A DNA stretch of 64,000 nt from JAICUY01 sp963716585 (GTDB lineage Bacteria; Chloroflexota; Limnocylindria; QHBO01): NCBI GenBank assembly GCA_963716585.1, contig CAVQTN010000002.1, positions 744,001-808,000 of the forward strand. Direction: 5' to 3'. Shown here in pieces: positions 1 through 6,491 of this stretch. Position 1 is the first letter of the stretch; each line of letters starts with the position of its first letter. The position numbers were made by a program, and so were the translations under genes. Under the pieces are notes generated by a model that was not told where the DNA came from, ran no database searches, and worked only from the letters and a program-made list of their open reading frames with translations.

Positions 1-147
1 CGGCCGGGCAAGTTCATCGAGCTCAAGGAGACGGTCCGCGGCTTCCGGGAGATCCTGGAGGGCAAGTACGATCAGCTCCCCGAGCAGGCGTTCTTCATGG
101 CCGGACCGATCGAGGACGTCGTCGCCAACGCCGAGGAGATGAAGTAG
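1..147 (+). CDS. atpD: ATP synthase subunit beta, C-terminal end
   Basis: Only the last 48 codons lie in the window, in frame from base 1 to the TAG at 145-147. The tail reads RPGKFIELKETVRGF, then ILEGKYDQLPEQAF, then a final helix ending ANAEEMK. This is the typical C-terminus of the F1 beta subunit, the catalytic ATP-binding subunit of the F-type ATP synthase on the cytoplasmic side of the membrane. The epsilon subunit follows 39 bases later, the usual atp operon order, which supports the call. Confidence 0.93.
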   Translation, partial: RPGKFIELKETVRGFREILEGKYDQLPEQAFFMAGPIEDVVANAEEMK

Positions 148-186
148 ATGGGTCCGTCGACCGGCGTCCGCCGGGAGGTTGGCTGA

Positions 187-597
187 GTGCCCCTCCAGCT
201 CGAGATCGTCACGCCGGAGCGTCGCGTCTTCACCGACGCCGTGGACATGGTCGTCGTTCCCGGCGTGGACGGCGAGCTCGGTATCCTGCCGCACCATACC
301 AAGCTGATCAGCGCGCTTGGCACCGGCGAGCTGCGCATCAAGCAGGCCGGGAGCGAGCAGGTGATGCTCATCTCCGGCGGTTTCGTGGAAGTTCGCCCGG
401 ACAAGGTGGTGGTCATGGCCGACCTGGCCGAGAACTCCGAGGAGATCGACCTCGCCGCGGCGACGGAGGCACGCAAGCAGGCCGAGGCGCAGCTCGGGGA
501 GGTCCACCAGGCGGCGGATATCGCCCGGGTCCGCGCAGCGCTGCAGACCGCGCTGATGCGCGAGCGGATCGCCACCCGTCGCCGCCTGCGGGGGTAG
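187..597 (+). CDS. atpC: ATP synthase subunit epsilon
   Basis: 136 residues, the usual length for F1 epsilon. This subunit links rotor and catalytic head and regulates ATP hydrolysis. The N-terminal beta-sandwich is clear: LEIVTPERRVFTDAVDMVV, then VDGELGILPHHTKLISAL, and the family strand ISGGFVEVRPDKVVVMADLAE. A two-helix C-terminal domain rich in Ala, Glu and Arg follows. The start is GTG at 187, chosen because a GGGAGG ribosome-binding site sits about 9 bases upstream and the family begins here. It is the last atp gene, and the next gene has its own promoter-like site. Confidence 0.95.
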   Translation: MPLQLEIVTPERRVFTDAVDMVVVPGVDGELGILPHHTKLISALGTGELRIKQAGSEQVMLISGGFVEVRPDKVVVMADLAENSEEIDLAAATEARKQAEAQLGEVHQAADIARVRAALQTALMRERIATRRRLRG

Positions 598-634
598 GCA
601 TCGGCCGCGTGCTGCCGTCGACGCGTCCCCGCGG

Positions 635-670
635 TAGCATCGGTCCATGCGGCTGAGCGACCCGGAGTGA
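635..670 (+). promoter_or_regulatory. Promoter -10 and seven-codon leader ORF ahead of the zinc-protein gene
   Basis: TAGCAT at 635-640 resembles a -10 box and lies 6 bases before an ATG at 647. That ATG opens a tiny ORF (MRLSDPE, stop TGA at 668-670). The ORF contains a GGAG that would serve the next gene, whose ATG is only 3 bases after the stop. The layout suggests a leaderless mini-ORF coupled to gene 674-1000. This rests on spacing alone. Confidence 0.35.
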
Positions 671-673
671 CAC

Positions 674-1000
674 ATGCAGACCTGTGACCAGTGCGGCACC
701 CGCGCGCCGCAGCTTCCCGTTCGCATCGAGGTCGTCCGCGAGAGCGGGCCGATCGGCCTCGCCGGCGCACCCGGACCGGGCGAGACCATCAACTTCACCA
801 AGGGCTACACGTTCTGCAAACCCGATCATGCGTATGAGTGGGCTCGCGAGCGCCGCTACATGATCTGCAACCGTCAGCCGACCAGCTTCGACGCCGGCAT
901 GCAGCCGTACCTGCCGTCCCGCCACATGGGCGGCCGGCTGGGCCTGTGCGATGGGCACCACACCGGCGGCCACGAGTGGAAAGAGGCCTGGCCCGGCTAG
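674..1000 (+). CDS. Small cysteine/histidine-rich protein, probable zinc binder
   Basis: 108 residues, not recognised as a named family. It starts with a CxxC knuckle (CDQCGT near residue 4), and continues with CKPDH, a lone Cys in MICNRQ and a final LCDGHH cluster. The spacing suggests one or two structural zinc sites. No signal peptide or membrane segment is visible, so it is probably cytoplasmic. A GGAG sequence lies 7 bases before the ATG. It sits alone between the atp operon and murA, so context gives no function. Codon use matches its neighbours and the frame is clean, so I treat it as a real gene of unknown role. Confidence 0.7.
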   Translation: MQTCDQCGTRAPQLPVRIEVVRESGPIGLAGAPGPGETINFTKGYTFCKPDHAYEWARERRYMICNRQPTSFDAGMQPYLPSRHMGGRLGLCDGHHTGGHEWKEAWPG

Positions 1001-1010
1001 CTCGCGCCGC

Positions 1011-1016
1011 TAGACT
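1011..1016 (+). promoter_or_regulatory. murA -10 element, leaderless-type
   Basis: TAGACT ends 9 bases before the murA ATG. There is no Shine-Dalgarno sequence between them, so transcription would begin almost at the start codon. The same TAnnnT arrangement is seen before at least six other starts in this window. Confidence 0.5.
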
Positions 1017-1025
1017 GGGCCGCCC

Positions 1026-2306
1026 ATGCAGAAGTTCATCGTCACCGGCGGCTCTCCGTTGCGCGGCGAGGTACGCATCGCGGGTGCCAAGAACGCCGTG
1101 CTGAAGCTCATGGCCGCATCGGTCCTGACCGACGAGCCATGCATCCTGCGCAACGTCCCGCGCATCAGCGACGTGATGATCATGCGCGAGACGATGAGCG
1201 ACATCGGCTTCGACGTTCGCCGGGTCGGCGGCGACGCGCTGTCCCTGACGGCGACCGCCGCGAACTGGCTCTTCGTTCCGCTGGAAGCGGCCGCCAAGAT
1301 GCGCGCCTCGTTCATCCTGCTCGGCCCGCTGCTGGCCCGATTCGGGCGCGTCATCATCTCGAACCCCGGCGGCGACCGGATCGGACGCCGGCCGGTGAAC
1401 CTGCACGTGACGGCCATGCAGTCGCTGGGCGCCGAGATCGAGTACAAGAACGGCTACTACTTCGCATCCGCTCCCGCGGGGCTGCGCGGGGCGCAGATCA
1501 CCTTCCCGTATGTCACCGTCATGGGCACCGAGAATGCGCTGCTGGCCGCGGTCCTGGCCCGCGGCTCCACGGTGATCGAGAATGCGGCGCGGGAGCCGGA
1601 GGTCGACGACCTCATCGCGATGCTGTGTGCGATGGGCGCCCGCATCGAGCGGGTGGCGCCGCATCGGCTCGAGGTCGAGGGCGTCGCGCGGCTGAGCGGC
1701 ACCGAGCACACGGTCATCGGCGACCGGCTGGAGGCAGGCACCTTCGCCATCGCGGCGGCGGTCACCGGCGGCGACATCACGGTCCAGGGCGTGGTCCCGG
1801 AGCACCTTGGCTCGTTCCTCGAGGTGCTCGACGGCGTGGGTGTCCCGTTCGAGACGTTCGCAGCCTCCGAGACCGATGCGGGCGGGCTCCGCGTCCGGGC
1901 GGCCGGCTCGTACGGACCGGCCGATGTCGAGACGGCTCCCTATCCGGGGTTCGCGACCGACCTGCAGGCACCACTCGCCGTGCTGATGACGCAGGCCGAT
2001 GGCGTCTCGACGATCCACGAGACGATCTACGAAGATCGCCTGGACTACACCACCGAGCTGAGCAAGATGGGCGCGGTGATCGAGATCCTGGACGAACGCC
2101 GTTGCCGCATTGCCGGCCCCACGCCGTTGCACGGCCGCGGGGTGACGATCGCCGACCTGCGCGCCGGCGCCACGCTGATCCTGGCGGCGCTGGCCGCTCC
2201 CGAGACGTCGGTGATCTCCGGCGTGGAGCACGTCGACCGCGGTTACGAGCACATCGAGGCCAAGCTCGTGGCACTGGGCGCGCAGATTCATCGCATCGAT
2301 GCCTAG
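1026..2306 (+). CDS. murA: UDP-N-acetylglucosamine 1-carboxyvinyltransferase (Asp-type, fosfomycin-insensitive form)
   Basis: 426 residues, full length. MurA transfers enolpyruvate from PEP to UDP-GlcNAc, the first committed step of peptidoglycan synthesis in the cytoplasm. The N-terminal AGAKNAVLK contains the catalytic Lys (residue 22). The catalytic loop reads NPGGDRIGRRPVNLH. Here Asp117 (codon GAC at 1374-1376) stands where most MurA enzymes have the Cys that fosfomycin alkylates. Asp variants are known in mycobacteria and chlamydiae and are intrinsically resistant. The C-terminal half (PGFATDLQAP, YEDRLDYTTELSKMGA, HVDRGYEHIEAKL) is canonical. The start follows a -10 box directly. The stop lies in the first unit of a 19-bp tandem repeat. 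Confidence 0.96.
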   Translation: MQKFIVTGGSPLRGEVRIAGAKNAVLKLMAASVLTDEPCILRNVPRISDVMIMRETMSDIGFDVRRVGGDALSLTATAANWLFVPLEAAAKMRASFILLGPLLARFGRVIISNPGGDRIGRRPVNLHVTAMQSLGAEIEYKNGYYFASAPAGLRGAQITFPYVTVMGTENALLAAVLARGSTVIENAAREPEVDDLIAMLCAMGARIERVAPHRLEVEGVARLSGTEHTVIGDRLEAGTFAIAAAVTGGDITVQGVVPEHLGSFLEVLDGVGVPFETFAASETDAGGLRVRAAGSYGPADVETAPYPGFATDLQAPLAVLMTQADGVSTIHETIYEDRLDYTTELSKMGAVIEILDERRCRIAGPTPLHGRGVTIADLRAGATLILAALAAPETSVISGVEHVDRGYEHIEAKLVALGAQIHRIDA

Positions 2307-2374
2307 CTTCGGCCCCGATGCCTAGCTTCGGCCTCGATGTTTAGTTTCGGTCTCGATGCCTAGCTTCACGGCTG
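2299..2374 (+). repeat. 19-bp tandem repeat, four units, each beginning with ATG
   Basis: Units start at 2299, 2318, 2337 and 2356 with a perfect 19-base period. The consensus is ATGCCTAGCTTCGGCCTCG; the third unit has T for C at a few positions. The first unit contains the last codons and stop of murA, and the fourth supplies the start codon of the next gene. Because 19 is not a multiple of 3, each ATG is in a different frame. This looks like slippage or duplication of the junction. Confidence 0.85.
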
Positions 2375-2835
2375 CGTTCCGCGGCGTGATCCAGGCGGCG
2401 CGCGGCGGCGGGGCGTTCATCGAGCTTGACCCGGCGCTCGCCGAGCGGCTGGGCGGGACGCGCGTGCGCGTCAGGGGCACCATCAACGGCGTGTCGTACG
2501 TCAGCAATACGATGCCCACGGGCGGCGGCCGCTTCTGCCTGGGCGTGCACAAGGCAACGCGCGAGGCCGCCGGAGCTGGTTTCGGCGACGAGGTGCGGGT
2601 GACGATCTCCCCGGACACCACGCCACGGGTCGTGCACCTGCCGGACGACCTGGTGGCCGCCTTCGCCGCCACTACCGCCGCCACCGGCGGGGAGCCGGAG
2701 CTGCTTCGCCGATTCGAGGCGCTGCCGTTCACCACGCGCCGCGAGCTTGCCGGGTGGATCGATGAGGCGAAGCGTCCCGCCACGCGTGCCGCACGGGTCG
2801 CGAAGACGCTGGACCGGCTCCGCGCGCTCGGCTGA
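2356..2835 (+). CDS. YdeI/OmdA-like protein with DUF1905 domain
   Basis: 159 residues. The N-terminal half (FIELDPALAERLGG, then RVRGTINGVSYVSNTMPTG, then FCLGVHKATREAAG) is the small beta-barrel DUF1905. The C-terminal half (DDLVAAFAA, then RRFEALPFTTRRELAGWI, then ARRVAKTLDRL-like helices) matches the YdeI/OmdA helical segment called bacteriocin-protection in some annotations. No biochemical role is established for most members. It is cytoplasmic by sequence. The start is the ATG of the fourth 19-bp repeat unit; no convincing ribosome-binding site precedes it. Confidence 0.82.
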   Translation: MPSFTAAFRGVIQAARGGGAFIELDPALAERLGGTRVRVRGTINGVSYVSNTMPTGGGRFCLGVHKATREAAGAGFGDEVRVTISPDTTPRVVHLPDDLVAAFAATTAATGGEPELLRRFEALPFTTRRELAGWIDEAKRPATRAARVAKTLDRLRALG

Positions 2836-2882
2836 GCATTGCTGAGCGGGTGGCTGCTGGGCGCGCGAGGTTCCTGCGCTCC

Positions 2883-2976
2883 CGATTCGGCCGCTGATCG
2901 TTCATTCACCGCCGACCCGGCGTGCGAGGGCCTGCGCCCCTCGATTCGGTCGCTGATCGTTCATTCACCGGCGACC
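2883..2976. repeat. Direct repeat, two copies with a 59-bp period
   Basis: A block of about 34 bases beginning CGATTCGG and containing CGCTGATCGTTCATTCACCG occurs at 2883-2917 and again at 2942-2976 with two mismatches. The second copy runs straight into the TGATCA-centred element at 2977. The 485-base gap between the YdeI-like gene and nei (2836-3320) consists almost entirely of this and the next two repeat features; I see no gene in it. Confidence 0.75.
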
Positions 2977-3131
2977 GGTCAATTGTCGGTGTGATCCGCG
3001 TTCGTCCGGTCCGCCGCCGTTTTACGGTCTGGAGCCGACGACATTCACGCTCAAACTCCTCGTCGTCAGCTGCACCAGCGTGCCCTCGGCCGGACTTGCG
3101 CTGATCACACCGACGTGTGTCAATTCAAGCG
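2977..3131. repeat. Inverted-repeat element A (TGATCA-type repeat, copies 1 and 2)
   Basis: Copy 1 (2977-3002, plus) reads TCAATTGTCGGTGTGATC then CGCGTT. Copy 2 (3098-3131) is the same motif on the minus strand, read there as ACACGTCGGTGTGATCAGCG. The pair brackets about 95 bases of non-coding sequence. The same motif recurs at 4181-4211 and, again as an inverted pair, at 5104-5249. It could be a small MITE-like element or a set of operator sites. Confidence 0.7.
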
Positions 3132-3169
3132 ACCGCTCGGAAGCCCCGGCCGGGCGCCCTGCCGCGGGG

Positions 3170-3322
3170 TGCGGCCGGCCACGGCCTCTCTACCGGGCCA
3201 CGGCCCTTTTACGCAGGGCACCGCCCCTTTACGCCGCGCACGGCCCCGCGCCGGGCACGGCCTAGCTACCGGGCACGACCCCCGCGCCGGGCACGGCCCC
3301 TCTACCGGGCACGGCCCCCGCT
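3170..3322. repeat. Degenerate GC-rich tandem repeat
   Basis: About seven imperfect units of 17-20 bases built on ACCGGGCACGGCCCC run up to the stop codon of nei. The stop codon of nei lies in the last unit. Units differ by small indels, as expected of slippage. Confidence 0.7.
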
Positions 3323-4121
3323 AGGTCTGGCAGTGCGGGCACCAGTACGTCATGCGTCCCTGCTCGCCCTGCCGTCGTCCCTCGATCAGCGTCCCGCAGC
3401 GCCGGCACGGCTGCCCGGCGCGGCCGTAGACCCACATCTGGCGGCCGGGCCGGCGCTGACCGGTGGTCACCCGCGCGCCGCCGCCGACGTTCGCCGCGAG
3501 CAACCGATGCGCGGTCGCCACCAGTCCCGCCACCGACGCCTCGTCCAGCTTCCCGGCCGACCGCCAGGGATCGACGCCCTCCAGGAAGCAGATCTCGCTC
3601 TTGTAGACGTTGCCCACGCCGGCCATCAGCCGCTGGTCGAGCAGCGCCTCACCGATGGCTCGTTGACCGGCCGAGCGCAGTCGCCGCACGGCTTCATCGG
3701 CCTCGAAGGCGCGCGACAGCAGGTCCGGCCCGAGCGAGGTCAGCTGGGGATGGTGGGCGACCTGCGCATCGGTCATGAGCTCGACTTCGGGCGCGTCGAA
3801 GCAGACGGCCACCACCGTCGGCGTCACAAGCACCGCGCTGGCCTGGTTGGGCGGCAGCTTCCAGGCTTCGCCCACGCGATACCGATGCCAGGCGCCCCGC
3901 ATCCGCAGATGGGTCCGCAGCGTCAGCCCATTGTCGAAGGCGATGAGCAGGTGCTTGCCGCGAGCCTCGACGCTCGTGACCAGGCTGCCGACGATGCGTT
4001 CCAGGTCGGGCACGTTTCGCATGCCGGGCCGTGGCTGCGCGTAGGCGCGGACGATGCTGGCCCCCAGCAGCGCGCGACGCAGCACATCGGCGATCCGGTA
4101 GATCGTGTCCCCCTCTGGCAT
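3321..4121 (-). CDS. nei: Fpg/Nei family DNA glycosylase (endonuclease VIII, Nei2-like)
   Basis: 266 residues. The enzyme excises oxidised bases and nicks the abasic site in base excision repair. It begins MPEGDTIYR, with the catalytic N-terminal Pro2 and Glu3. The H2TH region VGNVYKSEICF binds DNA. The C-terminal zinc finger is intact: CRRCG, then 16 residues later CPHC. TIYR after PEGD and the overall length fit the actinobacterial Nei2 group better than Fpg (MutM). The ATG at 4121 was chosen over upstream in-frame codons because Pro2 must be second. A -10-like TACCAT lies 6 bases upstream. It stands alone, transcribed away from the HTH-nuclease gene. Confidence 0.93.
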   Translation of the reverse strand: MPEGDTIYRIADVLRRALLGASIVRAYAQPRPGMRNVPDLERIVGSLVTSVEARGKHLLIAFDNGLTLRTHLRMRGAWHRYRVGEAWKLPPNQASAVLVTPTVVAVCFDAPEVELMTDAQVAHHPQLTSLGPDLLSRAFEADEAVRRLRSAGQRAIGEALLDQRLMAGVGNVYKSEICFLEGVDPWRSAGKLDEASVAGLVATAHRLLAANVGGGARVTTGQRRPGRQMWVYGRAGQPCRRCGTLIEGRRQGEQGRMTYWCPHCQT

Positions 4122-4127
4122 GCGCCG

Positions 4128-4133
4128 ATGGTA
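4128..4133 (-). promoter_or_regulatory. nei -10 element, leaderless-type
   Basis: On the minus strand TACCAT lies 6 bases before the ATG, with no ribosome-binding site between. Confidence 0.45.
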
Positions 4134-4180
4134 GCCCGTTGCGGTCCGGCGACCGACGACCGACCGATGAGGCATCCGTC

Positions 4181-4211
4181 GGTCAAATGTCGGTCTGATC
4201 AGCGTTGGACC
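4181..4211. repeat. TGATCA-type repeat, copy 3 (single)
   Basis: Reads TCAAATGTCGGTCTGATCAG then CGTTGGACC on the plus strand. It matches copies 1 and 4 in the same orientation and has no inverted partner nearby. It supplies the last codons (NADQTDI) and the stop of the HTH-nuclease gene on the minus strand. Confidence 0.7.
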
Positions 4212-5001
4212 GTCCGGGTTCCTCTCGAGGCCCGTTCGTCCGGGCCGCAGCACTCGCCCCTGCGCTCGTCCGTCGTCGCCTGACGACCACCCGCTCGTGC
4301 CCCATCGGTCCTGCGCGGATCCCGCCGCCATGTGACAAGTCGGAGAAGATGAGCAGGCCGCTGGGCAGGGGACCCGCGGTCGGCGCTCGCAGCCAGGCCG
4401 TTGCAGCGCGTCCGGTCATGTCGAATCGGCTGAACAGCGGCGTCAGCCTCGCCACGCGGCGCCGAACGGTCCGCTGATCCTTGAAGAGCAGGATGGGCAC
4501 GACGGCGACCGCGTCGCGCCATCCAACGCCCGCGGCGATCATCGGCGCGAGCCTGACCTTCACGTCGAGCGGCCCGAGCAGGTCCTGCGCGTCGACCATG
4601 TCCGTCTTGACCTCGCCCACGGCCACGATCCGGCGGCGCGGATGCCACGCGAACAGGTCGATGCGCCCTCGCTCCCCGTATCGGCTGTAGCTGACCTCGG
4701 CACGAACCAGCCAGCCCCAGCGCTCGAGCCGCGCTTTCCACGCCGCGGCGAGACGTGCGTGATCCTCGTCGAGCAGCCTGTCCAGGTGCGGGCCGCGCCA
4801 CATCGGACGGACGTCGACTCGGCCGCCAAGGGCGTTCATGATGCGGCGCGTGAGATCAAGGCTGACCTGCCCGGCTCCGCCGAGCTCGAGCAGCCCCACC
4901 GTCGACCGATGCACGTCGGCACGCCGCGCCACGTCCAGCTGTCGCAGTCCAAGCCGGCGCCGGATGGCCCGCACGACGAGGCCGAGCTCGACATCGTTCA
5001 T
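4183..5001 (-). CDS. XRE-type HTH protein with PD-(D/E)XK nuclease-like domain
   Basis: 272 residues. Residues 7-60 form a Cro/CI-type helix-turn-helix (VRAIRRRLGLRQLDVARRAD, then STVGLLELG). Residues 85-155 carry a nuclease-like core: Glu102 in AEVSYS, RIDLFAWH with Asp115, and VAVGEVKTDMVDAQ with Glu130 and Lys132, the order of a PD-(D/E)XK site. This two-domain layout is common in actinobacteria, but its role is not established. Catalytic activity is inferred only. The final seven residues are encoded by a repeat element, so the natural C-terminus may have been altered. Eleven-bp TTACCGGCCGC iterons lie 25 bases upstream of the start, as they do for comFC. Confidence 0.72.
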   Translation of the reverse strand: MNDVELGLVVRAIRRRLGLRQLDVARRADVHRSTVGLLELGGAGQVSLDLTRRIMNALGGRVDVRPMWRGPHLDRLLDEDHARLAAAWKARLERWGWLVRAEVSYSRYGERGRIDLFAWHPRRRIVAVGEVKTDMVDAQDLLGPLDVKVRLAPMIAAGVGWRDAVAVVPILLFKDQRTVRRRVARLTPLFSRFDMTGRAATAWLRAPTAGPLPSGLLIFSDLSHGGGIRAGPMGHERVVVRRRRTSAGASAAARTNGPREEPGRSNADQTDI

Positions 5002-5007
5002 CGACGC

Positions 5008-5044
5008 ATCATGCGACGTGGGGCGTTACCGGCCGCTTACCGGC
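5008..5044 (-). promoter_or_regulatory. TTACCGGCCGC iterons and -10 of the HTH-nuclease gene
   Basis: Two direct repeats of TTACCGGCCGC with 11-base period lie at 5026-5047 (plus-strand reading). They end about 25 bases before the start codon. Between them and the ATG the minus strand has CATGAT 6 bases before the start, a possible -10. The comFC gene has three units of the same iteron in the same position. Confidence 0.45.
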
Positions 5045-5103
5045 GCCGATGGACGCAGGCCTGCACGCGGAACGCGCATGAGACGCCGGTCGGGTGCGTG
5101 AAG

Positions 5104-5249
5104 GGTCATATGTCGGCGTGATCCGCGTTGGTCACGTCCAGCCGGCCGCACCGATGCGCGGCGCCTCCGATCCACGCTCGACCTCCTGGGTTCGCGAGCC
5201 CGGCGGGCCCGTCCGAGCGGTCGAACGCTGATCACACCGACATCTGTCC
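5104..5249. repeat. Inverted-repeat element B (TGATCA-type repeat, copies 4 and 5)
   Basis: Copy 4 (5104-5135, plus) reads TCATATGTCGGCGTGATC then CGCGTT. Copy 5 (5222-5249) is the inverse, read on the minus strand as ACAGATGTCGGTGTGATCAG. They bracket about 87 bases. With element A this is the second inverted pair within 2.3 kb. Confidence 0.7.
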
Positions 5250-5280
5250 GCTCGGAGATGAGATGGCGCCGATGGATGCA

Positions 5281-5394
5281 CGCCTCCCCGCCGCTGCCCG
5301 CCTGCGGCTCCCCGCTGCTGGCTCCCCGCCGCCGCTGCCCGCTGCGGCTCCCCGCGGCCGCTCCCCGCCGCCGCTCCCGCGGCCGGCCGCTCCC
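5281..5394. repeat. C-rich low-complexity tract upstream of mreB
   Basis: Repeats of GGCTCCCCGC and GCCGCTGCC make a strongly strand-biased, C-rich block. No credible coding frame is seen. With element B it fills the 481-base gap between the HTH-nuclease start and mreB. Confidence 0.55.
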
Positions 5395-5408
5395 ACGGAC
5401 CGTATCGG

Positions 5409-5414
5409 TATACT
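5409..5414 (+). promoter_or_regulatory. Possible mreB promoter -10
   Basis: TATACT is the best -10 match in the gap and lies 68 bases before the mreB ATG. No clear -35 is visible. Confidence 0.35.
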
Positions 5415-5482
5415 GCGCACGCCCCGCGAGCACCCCTGCAACCGTCAAACCCACGCACCGAAGCGGACACAGAACTGCGCCA

Positions 5483-6478
5483 ATGAAGATCGGCATCGAC
5501 CTCGGCACCGCCAACATCCTGGTCTACGTCAAGGGCAAGGGTGTGGTCCTCAACGAGCCGTCGGTGGTTGCCATCTCGGACGATGACAATCGCCTCGTGG
5601 CCGTCGGCGAGGAGGCCCGCGAGATGATCGGAAGAACCCCGGGCAACGTGCGCGCCATTCGGCCGATGCGTGACGGCGTCATCGCCGACTACCTGATCAC
5701 CGAGGCGATGCTGCGCTACGTCCTGAACAAGGTGGCTCGTGTCCGGCTCTTCAAGCCCGACGTGATGATCTCCGTGCCCTCCGGCGTGACGAGCGTCGAA
5801 AAGCGCGCCGTGAGAGATGCCGCCCTCAAGGCGGGCGCCAAGGAGGCATATCTGATCGAGGAGCCGCTGGCGGCCGCGATCGGCGCGAACGTCCCGATCT
5901 CCGGACCGAGCGGCAACATGATCATCGACATCGGCGGCGGCACCAGCGAGATCGCCGTCATCGCGCTCGGCGGGATCGTCGTCTCCGATTCCGTCCGGGT
6001 CGGCGGCAACCGCTTCGACGAGGCGATCACCAACTACATCCGCCGCAAATACAACCTGATGATCGGCGACCGGACGGCCGAGGAGGTCAAGATCGAGATC
6101 GGCTCGGCGCTGCCGCTCGACGTGCCGCTGAGCATGGAGGTCAAGGGCCGCGACATGATCGCCGGCCTGCCGCGCACCATCCCGATCACCAGCGCCGAGA
6201 TCACCGAGGCGATCGAGCAGCCGATCCAGCAGATCGTCACCGCCGTGCGCAACGTGCTGGAGCAGACGCCACCCGAGCTCAGCAGCGACATCATCGACAA
6301 GGGCATGGTCATGTCCGGGGGTGGCAGCCTGCTGCGCAACCTCGACACGCTGCTGACCCAGGTCACCGGCATCCCGTGCCATGTCGCGGAGAACGCGCTC
6401 AACTCTGTCGCGGTCGGCACGGGCCTTGCGCTGGAGCACTTCGGAACGTACCGCAAGAGCCTGGTCAACGCCTCATGA
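5483..6478 (+). CDS. mreB: Rod shape-determining protein MreB
   Basis: 331 residues, standard length for this bacterial actin. MreB forms membrane-associated filaments that guide lateral cell-wall synthesis. Actin-fold motifs are clear: phosphate-1 IGIDLGTANILVYVKGKG, the VISVPSGV-like strand (MISVPSGVTSVEKRAV), the EEPLAAAIGA segment, phosphate-2 IDIGGGTSEIAVI, and the adenosine motif MVMSGGGSLLRNLD. The start is the ATG giving MKIGIDLG; upstream in-frame sequence is C-rich filler. mreC/mreD do not follow, which is usual when this paralogue (MreB or Mbl) is unlinked. The PHP gene begins 13 bases after the stop. Confidence 0.96.
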   Translation: MKIGIDLGTANILVYVKGKGVVLNEPSVVAISDDDNRLVAVGEEAREMIGRTPGNVRAIRPMRDGVIADYLITEAMLRYVLNKVARVRLFKPDVMISVPSGVTSVEKRAVRDAALKAGAKEAYLIEEPLAAAIGANVPISGPSGNMIIDIGGGTSEIAVIALGGIVVSDSVRVGGNRFDEAITNYIRRKYNLMIGDRTAEEVKIEIGSALPLDVPLSMEVKGRDMIAGLPRTIPITSAEITEAIEQPIQQIVTAVRNVLEQTPPELSSDIIDKGMVMSGGGSLLRNLDTLLTQVTGIPCHVAENALNSVAVGTGLALEHFGTYRKSLVNAS

Positions 6479-6491
6479 TCGCCACGGACCG

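Noticed and set aside
148..186. 12-codon ORF between atpD and atpC
   Set aside because: It starts at the base after the atpD stop and ends next to the atpC start, but it contains the atpC ribosome-binding site and shows no protein-like pattern. It is simply the spacer.
795..2291. Long open frame on the minus strand opposite murA
   Set aside because: It is a codon-bias shadow: in very GC-rich genes the antisense frame is often open. Its translation is Arg/His/Asp-rich and matches no fold, while the plus strand is clearly murA. The same holds for many long antisense frames in the window.
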